In this document: positions 10,338 through 21,621 of the stretch, in pieces
Layout: each line of letters opens with the position of its first letter
Numbering within the stretch: the first letter of the stretch is position 1
NCBI GenBank assembly: GCA_028386065.3
Contig: JAKUCV010007390.1
Coordinates: 5,088-69,087, forward strand
Source: Turnera subulata
Taxonomy: Eukaryota; Streptophyta; Magnoliopsida; Malpighiales; Passifloraceae
Reading direction: 5' to 3'
DNA length: 64,000 nt
Program-made: the position numbers and the translations under genes
Notes under the pieces: generated by a model
What the model saw: the letters and a program-made list of their open reading frames with translations, nothing else
The model's database searches: none
What the model was told of the DNA's origin: nothing

Positions 10338-12607
10338 TTAGAATTTCATTCGTTTCGCTGGACCTTGATCGATAATCGGATCAAGCGTGGGAGGTTGTGA
10401 CTCTCCTCCTTGTTGGGATTCGGACTCTTTCTCTGCTTCAGAAGTTGGAGGTGGCACATAGCCATCTGGAAATGGAGGGGGTGCTGGGGCTGGTGGTAAC
10501 TGCAAGAAAAATATACAAAATTTTACAGGATATAGAAAGAATCACCTTAGTTCTATAACAGGACATCCAAATTTTACAGGATATAGAAAGAATCAAGTTA
10601 GTTCTATAACAGGACATCTAAATTTTACGATTTGAATATCAGAAAGAGAGAAAACTAAAGCAGCATCATTAGCACAAAAAGCACAAAACCCCTTCTTGGA
10701 ATGATTTCTATAATTCAAGCAAGAGTCGTCAGGGAGAAATGATATGAATGTGTTGGTGGCACTGGACATCCTGTTCTTCTGATTACTGTGGTTACTTCAG
10801 CCTTCAGGTTCTTAAGCGTATCATGTTAAGCAAACAAATTAAAGGATTTGATCAGATATAAGAGAATTACCTTGCGCTGTAGGGAGGCAAGAATATGATC
10901 TATACGCTTAACTTCCCTAAAGTCAATCACCTCTTTACTGGGCTTTGGTTCAGAAGGTACGCCCTCATTCTCTGCATCAACTACACAAGACAAAACTCAA
11001 CATTCAAAATGAAAAGATTTGATGCTATTATGAAGGAGAAAGGCCAAAACTAGGAAATATTTGCTCAATCACATACACAGAGAAAGAGGTGGTTATCAAC
11101 TACAAACTTCAGCGCCACACAATATGTTCATAATTAAAGAAATGAATGTGGATATCAAGGAAAAGAGGCAATCCTGTTAAAACATTAAAAATCTCAGCAT
11201 CTGAGCAGGTAGTTGTGATAACCAAGCAACATTCTCATAGCTGATTGTCATGTAATACAGGATGGACGAGTGTAAAACGAGTTTCTAAGAATAAAATGGA
11301 AAAAATGCACCAAGAGAAATTGAGAACAGCATTAATAGATTGAGAATAGCATTAACAGATAGGGCAAGACAAAAATCATATGTTAGTCTGCAGTCAAGAA
11401 GACAGCTTGCTACCAAAAAGTATGCCAATGATACATCTAGAAGGCTATAGATTAATAGCAATCAAGGAAGACGATCACAGACAAAAAGCTATGTGTTCAT
11501 TTTTTTTTGATCATCAAAAGCTATGTGCTCCGGTCAGCTTTCTGCAACACCAACTCCAATTCATCGGAAAGCAACCAACATGAAATTCATTGAGTTTGCC
11601 ACTGTTACGTCTAATTCACTAGAATTTGTTGTCAATTGTGTACCTTCAGCAATTTGTCATAGTGGCATAGTAGCAATTATGTCATTTCTAACTCTTAAGA
11701 ATAGTATAAACCATGGTAGTACCTTAAAATCTGAGAACATTTCAGGGGTTTATGGGAACATTTTATGGCATTTGCAATATCACCACTTGAAAAGTTGATA
11801 GATTCAATGTGATGAACAATTTCAAGTATCATGTAACCCTAGACGTTGACAAACTCAGCCAGAAAAAAAAAAGTGAATTTCCTCATAGGAAACAAAAGGC
11901 GCTACTAATCACAAGGGACGAATCAATTCTGAAGAAAAACCTAACCTAAGTCCGAAACATCACTAACAAGCTATGCTCACACTTTCAATCCAACAACACA
12001 AGCAAATTCATAAAAAGAACAAGCAGAAGCATTTAGCAATACCATATCCAATCTTCTCCAACTTCGACGCAGCAGTAGTAAAAGCCTTTGATATATAATT
12101 CAAAGCCCGGCCCTGCCACAAGGATACACCAAATCAGCATCACCATTACATACAAAGCAAAATAAAGGACAAAAAAAATGAAACATAACAGAAAAAAAAG
12201 AACTTACAATCCTAGCTGCAAACACATTACAAAGCTGTGGAGCTTGGTATATAGACCCATCCAGGATATAGTAAGTAAGCATAGGCGTAACTTTCTCCGG
12301 ACTATCCCTCTTCTGCTTCCGGAAGACGAACAAGTTTGGCTCCACCACTTCGCTCAACATGAACTCCATTCCCATCATTGTCCTTTTTGCAATTAAAACA
12401 GACGTAAAGATTCAATCTTTATCAACTCGAAAGAATCAAAGGACAAGTGAGTGAGTGCCCAATTGAAGTTACGTACGATAGATGGGTGAGGTCGAGTGGG
12501 TGAATGGACCGCATACGGAGTTGCTCGTTATTGCAAGTGAAGTCGTAGAAAGGGGAGAGAGCGAAGTAATCGAATTTATTTCCTTTGTAAGCCCAACTTC
12601 TCTTCAT
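10338..12607 (-). CDS. MED6: Mediator complex subunit 6, N-terminally incomplete
   Basis: MED6 is a head-module subunit of the Mediator co-activator that bridges transcription factors to RNA polymerase II in the nucleus. Five exons were assembled on the minus strand: 12607-12477, 12382-12208, 12112-12043, 10980-10871, 10499-10338 (648 nt, 215 residues). The Med6 domain is plain: [63 protein letters not shown], then [16 protein letters not shown]. The tail is Pro-rich ([17 protein letters not shown]) and ends KRMKF, as plant MED6 proteins do. The odd part is the start. Plant MED6 normally has ~30-40 residues before FDYFALS, including a GICFRDQLW-type block, and these are not found here. The only in-frame ATG (12607) gives a non-conserved lead ([11 protein letters not shown]). 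A solo LTR begins 205 bp further upstream. The first exon may be lost or far displaced, so this is either a truncated gene or a MED6 using a new start. Identity is certain; intactness is not. Confidence 0.9.
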
Positions 12608-12816
12608 TTTGGGCTTTTAATAACCTTGAAGGGAATATATGTTGTTTAGCATAAATTTTTAATAGGTCTCCAATGCCAATAATTAAAAAGACAACATTTT
12701 GATATTGAAGTAAATTCATTCACTGATAGGACGTTCTCCGCAAGTAAATAATTTATCGATGGCTCCAGAACAACTATTTTTAACTTTAATACCAATTGTA
12801 CACATTTATTTACCGT

Positions 12817-15588
12817 TGAAACGCCCCGATCCGTATTTACCGTTATACACAGTAAACACGTGGGACCACATACTATTACAATAACCACAGCGGCAAATAA
12901 CACAACCAACAGATTTAATACATTAAAAGTACATAATACATCAACCGTACTTGTCCCGGTACGGGAATATTATTACAACAAGCATTAATCCACAGAGTTA
13001 TTAAATGCAAGCAGCGGAAGTCTTAATACAACACAACAATAGACAACAATATAAACATGATGCAGCGCAGGATGGATCCGGGCCTGGCAGAGGGAGCGCC
13101 ACAGCTTGCCTCGAACGTTCCTGAGCTACGCACAAACAAACTACGCGACCAGGTCGCGCAGGCGAGGGGTGAGTTCGAAGTGCTCACCGGGTAAAATCCA
13201 TAAGCAAGTATACATATACAACAACCATAGATAATCCAAGTCACATCAACAGCAATTACCTAAGATTCATACGAACTCTAAATAACACACTCTGTGATTC
13301 TAGACACACTACACCAATTTTATTATCAGGGCCCTTATCACTAGTTAAATGATGGCTGTCGCCTGGTAGTCAAGCTAGCTATCCCGTGGACCCCGCCCTG
13401 GTACCTCCACGTATAACTGGCACAGACAGGGAGCAGACCCCAAGCACACTCTCCCCCAGCGCCTAAAATAAAAACTGGTACAGACAGGGAGCAGACCCCA
13501 AGCACACTCTCCCCCAGCACAATAAAAGTAAGACTACCATCTGGCTATTCCAACATTTAACTGTGATTTACTAGATGTCTAAGTGTGACCAGTTTTATTA
13601 TTCCTAGATACTAAATTCCTATTATCCTCCACTCTCTCATTATCCCGAGCAGGCTCACAGCCTCTCCGCTCGTCTGGATAATACAAACTCATTTAACTCG
13701 GTACCCTCGGTACTCTACTCCCACAATTTCACAGTCAACAATAACAACAGTAATAATCTACTAGCACCAACATTTCTAACATATTCAATAACATCAACAG
13801 TAGCATCAATTCAGCAACATCAACGGCAACAAATATCATTTAAATTCAATTCACAACAACCATTCACAGCCACAAGAATTATTCAAGTATATAACACACA
13901 CACAACAACTTGGTACTATGGCAGTATATAAATAATTACTTATCCTCACCTTAGCCGATTTTCTACTCCTGAAAGTCCTCGAAATGTTCCGGCTCAGGCT
14001 CCTCAGGGTACTGCTCGTTATCAATTCCTATATCAAACAACAATTTATGCACATATAAGATGATATGCAAATGCTCGGCTAATACTATAAGCCGTAAAAT
14101 AATTACTGTGCCTACTCGGTACTTCCCCGGGTTATTCCCATTATCATCATCACATTTATTTACATAGGCCGGAAATACTTTACCATAATTATTTTCGGTT
14201 ATTTTTCCGGTACGTATTTACTTTGATAATACCCTTTCCATTTTTATTTCTTTGAGTATGTACTTTCCAAAATTATTATTATTACCATGTATATATATTT
14301 CAAGGTAAATATTTCCATTTAATATCCATATACTATTTTCTTATATTTTTCCAGATTATTCCCATAATTATTTTCCAGGTTTTATTTCTTATTTATTTTT
14401 TTAACTAAAATGGATTGGGCCAAGCTTTTCAGCCCAGGTCAAGGCCCAAGGACAGGCCCAGGTGTCAAGGCTGCCTAGACCAGCAGCAGGCCCGCGTGAG
14501 CAGGCCCGTGCATAGCCAGCAGCCCGCCAGCCCAAGGCCCAGCCCAAGACCGAACCCTCACAGCCCAAGCTATACCCCTACAACGCGCGGGTCGACCCGT
14601 TACCGCGACCAGCCAAACGGGTCGTCTACCTCATTCTGCTCACCTTCGTCGACGGCGGCACGAGAGCAGGCGTGGTAAGGGTGGCGCTGCGAGGAGAGGG
14701 CGACGGCGTAAGGAGGTGGAAGGCGGTGCGACGAGGAAGGCGATGGCGGATCCGGGTGGCCCTACTCGTCGGGTCCGGCGGCTGCAGCGAGGATAGCGTC
14801 GTCAGTGGCTCGTTGCAGGCTGTCGCGCACGGAAGGGTGACGACGGCATGGCTCCAGGTGGCTGCAACGAGGAGGTGAGGAAGAGGACAGAGGGCGGCTG
14901 ATGGCGGCCCGGTGGTGGAGTGAAGGAAGAAGAAGGTGATGGTGGTGGCGGCGACGGCGACGGCCCCCTTCCCTTTTTCTTTTTCTTTTTTTTTCTTGGT
15001 TTTCTTTTCTTTCTGTTCTCTTTTTCTTTCTTCTCTTTTTGTTGTTTTTTTTTTTTTAATTGTGTTTCTGGTTTTGGTTGAAAAGAAAGGTACTGGGTTG
15101 TATTTTTTTTGCAGTTGAGGTATGAAGATGAGTTTTTCTTTGCAGGTGAAGGAGATGCTGGGGATGGGTTTTTTTGCAGTTGAGGATGGGTACGAGAGGA
15201 AGAAAAATAAAACATGCAGGGTACTGGCACATCACGAGCATCACAGGGGAAACAAGAGTTTACGTGCGTACAGGAGCTAGGCGGCTGCATTATGCAGTTG
15301 TGTCCCGTCCGGACCAGAAAATATCAATAATATCGCCCTTGACTTATTTCTGGTCCGTTAATTCGAGGTTAAACTTGACTTTTCTGGAGATTCCTGGACC
15401 CGAAAAATTCCAACTTTGGTCCGTAAAATCCGCAGAAAAATCCCGAGCGTGGGACAGAGCTCGGTTTCGGAATTCGATGCATAATTTATCCTGAAATAAT
15501 TACTCAAGATTATTTTACATGGTAAATTACTGTACAAAGCGTTTTTACAGTCCCGGTAAAATGTAACATTTTTACCCGGGCTGTTACA
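12817..15588 (-). mobile_element. Solo LTR (2772 bp) with 5-bp target duplication ACCGT
   Basis: The element runs TG (12817, TGAAACGCCCCGATCC) to CA (15588, CCCGGGCTGTTACA) and is flanked by ACCGT at 12812-12816 and 15589-15593. A TG...CA unit with a perfect 5-bp duplication and no gag, pol, primer site or second LTR is what LTR-LTR recombination leaves. It reads on the minus strand, starting TGTAACAGCCCGGGT. Inside are a 58-bp tandem duplication (13416-13518), CA-rich DNA (13730-13900), a GC-rich zone (14410-14900) and a pyrimidine/purine-skewed block (14970-15060). Open frames here are low-complexity and not taken as genes. The length suits long-LTR Ty3/gypsy families. An alternative is a non-coding element of the LARD/TRIM kind, but no internal direct LTR pair was seen. 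Confidence 0.8.
13416..13518. repeat. Two-copy 58-bp tandem repeat inside the solo LTR
   Basis: The two copies start ACTGGCACAGACAGGGAGC at 13416 and ACTGGTACAGACAGGGAGC at 13474. Each continues through a nearly identical segment ending in CTCCCCCAGC, the first followed by a ~14-bp spacer. Confidence 0.8.
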
Positions 15589-15593
15589 ACCGT

Positions 15594-16780
15594 TGTTTTA
15601 ATTTGTTTTAAAAATATAATACGACTATTTTACTTATTTCAAAATTTCCTGGTAAAAATTTTCCTGAGTTGGAAAATTGCGAATTTTACTAGTTGTAGTT
15701 ACTTGATTCTCAAAAAAAAAAAAAACTGTCGTTAGTTGACACCAAAAAAAGAAGAAAAGAGTGAAAGAAGAAGAAACTTCCGCGTATTTTTTTTTTGGCA
15801 TTGCACAATGTGAAAACAAAAGAAAAGAAGAAGTCAACGTTGACGACAGGGTTTTTGTGGATATCATATTACGTGGTTGACACGGCCACCGTTGATCTGG
15901 TAATTCGGCTCCGAAATATACTACTACTCCATGGGGGCTAGCTAGGCCTGGTTAATATGGTTGGGTGCCAATTGACTTGCTTAGTCGTCTCACTATCAGG
16001 CATCACGAAACGATCCCTAGATGGTCAAAAACAGTGGCTGGCTATGGAGGAAGAATAGAGAGTAGGACGAAAATGGAGTAATCAAGGAAATTGGGATCAG
16101 GAGGCAAAAAGTTTGATCCCTGTTTTTTTTTTCCTTGCCACCATACCTTTGATTGGAAATGTGGTTCAACATCATTCACCAAAATGGGAGAAACTAAAAA
16201 AAAAAAAAAATTAAGTAGACGTACGTAGCTAGCTGGTTCCATTTTGGTTTTCGGTTAATGTTGAATTGTTGATGAACAATGATTGATATCGTGAAGCTAG
16301 CTCTTCCGCTTGCTTCCTATCATTTCATGTAAAACATTAGCTTATGAAATTTAATCGAAACAAAAAATAAACTATTCTTCATTACAAAAAGAAACACAAA
16401 GGGTACATTACCATACAAACAAAAGGGCACGCGTTTTTATTAGACTTTTGATGAGGACTAACTAGAGTGTTTTGAGGAAAAGGAAGTGGACGACTTGATT
16501 GATCACAAGTCAATTTTCACAAACAATAAAGTGAACAAAATCAGGCATAGCTGTACCTCCACAGAACAAAAAAGCATCTAGTTGCCCGAATTGTTGCTTT
16601 GGAAGTAAAACACTGAAGCTGCAGCCCATAATTACATGTTCAAAGGAGCTAGATGCTAATGGCATTCCTGGTGAGTACACTGACCAACTGTTAATAAAAA
16701 CAAGATTAAGCACTAGCATGTAACTATTGATACTACTTTTTCCTCTTATACAGGAAAAAGGACTAAAGATTGAGAGGCAA
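15594..16780. other. Upstream region of the first receptor kinase
   Basis: No coding region is seen; homopolymer runs are frequent. Canonical W-box words (TTGAC followed by C or T, the WRKY-factor target) occur at about 15833 (minus), 15972 (plus), 16023 (minus) and 16508 (minus). That spacing is suggestive for a defence-type receptor kinase but not decisive. The conserved first exon of MED6 was looked for on the minus strand here and not found. Confidence 0.45.
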
Positions 16781-19700
16781 ATGCTGAGGCATACCACGCT
16801 TGCCTTGCTACTTACAATATCTCTTACAACTCTGGCTAATGCTCAAGACCAATCAGGTATGTCGACATCTCACTGTTCTTATGCCAATAGTAATTTGTCC
16901 ACTAAGTAGTAACCATATATAGAAACTGAGGCCCTTCTTCTCTGCCAGGCTTCATCAGCATCGATTGTGGAGCACCGGATAATGCTAATTACACCGACGA
17001 GATAACAGGAATAACTTACCTCCCGGATTCGTCATTCATCAGCACCGGCGTAAGCCACAGCGTATCTCCTGAATTTAAGACATTCGCTGCAGGAAGACAG
17101 CAGGAAAACCTGAGAAGCTTTCCTGAAGGAGACAGGAACTGTTACAAGGTGGGGGTTAAAAGAGGCACTAAGTATCTGATCAGAGCCATCTTCATGTACG
17201 GGAACTATGATGGCAGGAACATACTACCTCAGTTTGATTTGCATCTAGGTCCTGACAAGTGGGTCACAATGGACGTAACAAATGCCACCACCAATACTTT
17301 CAAGGATATCATACATGTACCTACGAAGAATTACGTACATGTCTGCCTAGTGAACACAGGGTCAGGGACACCTTTCATATCAGCACTAGAATTAAGGCCT
17401 TTGAATAATAATTCTTATGTTAGTGCCGCCGCTGCTCTAGCTCTCCTGCTGCGGTATGATATGGGTTCCACAACCACTGAAACACTCAGGTAGTTGACCT
17501 TTTTAGATTCAGTATACATATACATGTTCCTTAAACTGACGTAAAGCTTCTCAGGTATCCTGCTGATGTTCATGACCGTGTCTGGGTTCCTTACCACTTG
17601 GTTAAACTGGAAGATATAAGTACCTCTCAAAAAATTGATATGGTTAGTCAGAATAACTACCAGCCGCCATCGATTGTCATGAGCACCACTAGCACACCAA
17701 AAACTGCTAGTGAGCCACTGGAATTCTCTGTAGACATAGAGGATCCAAACCTTCAGGTTTATTTCTATGTTCACTTTGCTGAAATTGCACAGCCCCGAAC
17801 AAACCAGTCCAGGCAATTCAATATTACCATAAATGGAAAATTCTGGTACGGGCCAGTGGTTCCTGATTACCTGTACACAACAACTGTGTATAGTCGAGGT
17901 CCATGGATTGGAGGAAAGTTTGATTTTTCGCTGTTTAAAGTTGGTGGCTCAACGCTTCCACCTCTCATCAATGCAATCGAGGTGTATTATGCAGTTGAGC
18001 TCTCACAATCTCGAACAGATCAAACTGATGGTAATGTTATGTTAGTAATTTCAGTGTTAAGTGACTGCTATGTTAATCCTAGAATAAGCAATTTTGACTA
18101 AGAAGTGGTTGTGTTTACATGATTGTTTTAGTTGATACCGTTGAAAATATCAAGTCAGTGTATGGGATAAGGAGAAACTGGCAAGGGGATCCATGCGCTC
18201 CCCGAGCTTACATGTGGGATGGCCTCGATTGCACCTACAGAGACAGTGATACTTCAAGAATCACATCTTTGTAAGCATATACTCTCTCTTTCTATATGGC
18301 TGTTTTGGTACGATATGGTTTAAAAAGAAGAAAAAAGATAAACTATAAGCCTTTTCCTTATGTTTCTCCTTCGATGTACATTAGTTTGCTATCTGTTAAT
18401 GGCAATATTGAACATTGGCTTAGGAACTTATCCTCGTATGGATTGACTGGGGAGATAACGAATTACATAGCAGATCTCACGTTGTTACAATCCCTGTGAG
18501 TAGTTTACTGTCGTATGATAGCATATATACTATATAGCTAGGTATCCTGAAGTAAGAATTGTCTGATATTTTTCAACCTAAACTTCCAGGGACTTATCAA
18601 ACAATAGCTTAAACGGATCGGTTCCTGATTTTCTATCTCGATTGCCATCCTTGAAAGTCCTGTAAGTAAACTGAAAACTAGAGTTCTTCGTAGCAACTGT
18701 TGCATTGGGAAATGACCCTGTTTATTCTGCTGCAATAGGAACTTGTCAGGTAACAAACTCACAGGTTCAGTTCCTCTGGGGCTCATTGAAAGGTCAAAGC
18801 AGAATTCCCTCGACTTAAGGTACAGCTTTTCCCAAAAGTAAAGTTTTATGATCGTCATTTTTTTAATCACAATAAAACATGTAATTAAGAGCTTACAAAC
18901 AAAAGAAGTTGTGGGTTATTGATATCTGATTGAAGAATATCATTCAAGGCTTGGTGGAAATCCAAATCTGTGCACATCGGGATCATGCAAGAAGAAGCAC
19001 AAGACAGCAGTTGCAGTAGTGGCATCGGTGGCTGCAGTCGTCATCATCATTGTATTCGTTGCAGCTGCTATCTTATGGAGCATTAAACGAAGAAAACAGA
19101 AGGGTTTGGCCTTATAAATTCTGCCATCGAGGCATTTACTATTTAGAACAAGATTAAAATTCTTGCATGTATTTGCAAAGGTTTCAGGAAATTAAAGCAT
19201 TTAATTTTTTAATCTGTTACAGTCTTACTGGCTCAGGAGAAGGATGCCAATGACAACAAAACATATAAGTCAATGGAGCAAAAGAATCGATGCTTCACAA
19301 AAGCAGAGGTCCTGAATATTACAAACAACTTTGAGAGGGTTCTTGGGAAGGGAGGATTTGGAACAGTTTACCATGGCTACCTGGATGATGTTCCAGTTGC
19401 TGTCAAGATGCTTTCTCCATCATCAGCTCAAGGATATAAGCAGTTTCAGGCCGAGGTAGGTGCCCAAATATCATATTTTCTCGTTGGTTGATGTTTTCTT
19501 TGGCCTAAAATGTGGTTTCCAATTGCAGGTCAAACTTTTGTTACGAGTTCACCACAGAAACTTAACAAACCTTATTGGGTTCTGCGATGAAGGCACTACT
19601 CTGGGTCTCATCTATGAGTACATGGCTAATGGAGATCTGGAAGAGCATTTGTCAGGTTCATTTTCATTTCATTTTGTTACTGTCAAAAGTACCTGACGCG

Positions 19701-20591
19701 ATTTTCATTTCCTACTGGTTTCAGCACCAATCTTTCAGAAACATTTGACCGTTTCTATATGGATTCAGATACAAGTAAAAACATATTGAGCTGGGAAAGG
19801 AGGCTGCAAATAGCAGTTGATGCCGCAAAAGGTTAGCCTTGCTTAGTTTTCATTGTACTTGTCTATTATAGCGGGCCAGAATTGATTTGTGGAACTTGAA
19901 TATAAGGATTGGAGTATCTACACAATGGGTGCAAGCCACCAATAGTACATCGAGATGTGAAGACTTCAAACATCCTATTGAATGAGAGTTTCCAAGCTAA
20001 GTTAGCCGATTTCGGACTCTCGAGAACATTCACAGTTGAAGATGGGTCTCACGTGTCAACAGCTGTTGCTGGAACTCCTGGATACCTTGACCCTGAGTAA
20101 GTAGTGATCATTTAGTCCTGGATACCTAGACCCTATAACTGTATAAGCATATATTGGCAGTCAGAAGAGACTGAACTACTTATTTTACTTGCAGGTACCA
20201 TGTCACAAGCTGGTTGACTGAGAAAAGTGACGTTTATAGCTTTGGGGTAGTACTTTTAAGAATAATCACAGGCAAACCTGTGATTCCAAGAACCAACGAA
20301 AGGGGTCACATAAGCCAATGGGTGGGTTCCATGCTAGCAAACGGAGATATAAAGAATATTGTGGACCCAAAGTTACATGGAATGTTCAACCTCAATTCTG
20401 TCTGGAAAGCTGTGGAAATTGCAGTGGCTTGTACTGCTCTAACATCAACAGGAAGGCCTACCATGAATCAAGTGGTGACTGAATTAAGTGAAAGCTTAGG
20501 GATAGAAGCAGCTGGAACCAAGTACATGCATCAAAATGAACCAAATATCTCCAATGCGGTGATAACTGAATCACTTCCCCTGGCACGGTAA
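16781..20591 (+). CDS. Malectin-like LRR receptor kinase (LRR-I), array copy 1
   Basis: A plasma-membrane receptor serine/threonine kinase of plant LRR subfamily I; family members act in defence or development and no ligand can be assigned here. Thirteen exons: 16781-16856, 16949-17489, 17555-18030, 18132-18270, 18424-18495, 18590-18661, 18739-18819, 18949-19103, 19223-19455, 19529-19655, 19769-19831, 19907-20096, 20195-20591 (2622 nt, 873 residues). The ATG at 16781 gives a hydrophobic signal peptide ending near ANAQ. A malectin-like domain spans about residues 26-350 ([25 protein letters not shown]). A GDPC motif (NWQGDPCAP) precedes three LRR exons of 72, 72 and 81 nt. A transmembrane helix lies at about 504-528. 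The kinase has GKGGFGTV (~580), VAVKM, HRDVK (~693), DFGLSR (~713) and GTPGYLDPE, so it should be an active RD kinase. It is the most divergent of the three copies, with 31 more residues than the others ahead of its P-loop exon end. Confidence 0.93.
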
Positions 20592-21621
20592 TTATTATTC
20601 AAATAGGGCAGTCAATTATCTGTCTTCCAATGAAAGAAAAAGGAAGTCTTTAATAAGATACATTTTAGCATTATCATACTTTGTTTGTTGGTACTTAGGT
20701 ACCACGGATTGGATGTGTTATTTGTTATCTGCCATTAAATATGGAGAGAAATATAGTTTGATGATGTTGCATACAGGCTGAATTAGTCTGTGCATCTTCC
20801 CTATCTCCTCTTAATTGCGAAGTTAGTAAGGAAAAACAAGATGTATAAGTATTAATTTCGAATAATAGCTTACAGAAGGCGAACATGAATATCTCTGCTA
20901 TGTGCAGAAATATATAGGCAAATAATGTTGTTGACCTGATGAGTAAAATTCCAAACTCTACTGCTACCCCAAAACAACTCTATGAATGGAGCAAAAACTA
21001 AAAACAAGAAAAAAATGGAAAGGGAAAATAGAAAAGCGAAAGGATTGACTGTCCGGAAGAAAAGTCTTGCTTTAATTTTCATGGAATCATTTGACTCATT
21101 CTCAGGAATTTTCATGTAAAAACTGCAGTTAGACTTTCTGTTTATTTTTATGTGAAGCTGAAGTTGACTGGTACTTATATATATTCGACCTATGTGATTG
21201 CTTTCTGATTCAAACCTGTGCGAGTGTGTGACTATTCTTTTTCTTGTTTATTTAACAAAGTCTTACTGTTTCCATGACATTCCTATGGGGGGAATTACTC
21301 AGCAAAATATTAAAGAACACAGAGGACATCACTCCTGTTGTGTCATATTACTCATATAAGCATACATCATATCTGAATGAACTGTTAAATAGAATAGCAT
21401 CCCTATCCTGACATTCCACTTATTGCTAATTAAACAAGTGGCGAAGCAGACAGGAAGTCAAGATGAACTTCTGTTGAGATAAGAAGATTACTTTCCAGGA
21501 AGTTCATTAAAATTCACACACTGTCCGGTTACTAAATATATTGACTTTAGAATGGGGAAAAGATATTGTGCTCCAAATAAAAATTCCACTCTGATCTCTT
21601 CTATCAAAGAAGCTGAGGAAG
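20592..21621 (+). other. Spacer between kinases 1 and 2, duplicated downstream
   Basis: There is no gene here. Long stretches reappear at about 26090-27213, upstream of kinase 3, for example the 'tttgtttgttggtactta' block (20682 and 26177) and the segment around 'gtgcagaaatatataggc' (20902 and 26440). The 3' end of kinase 1 and the promoter of kinase 2 must lie here. W-box words occur near 20930, 21089 and 21163. Confidence 0.6.

Noticed and set aside
12646..12909. Minus-strand 87-codon frame upstream of MED6 as a possible first exon
   Set aside because: It lacks the conserved MED6 N-terminal block and runs across the solo LTR boundary at 12817.
14415..15290. Several open frames in the GC-rich part of the solo LTR
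   Set aside because: They have low-complexity Pro/Arg/Lys content, overlap on both strands, and sit inside an element with defined TG...CA ends.
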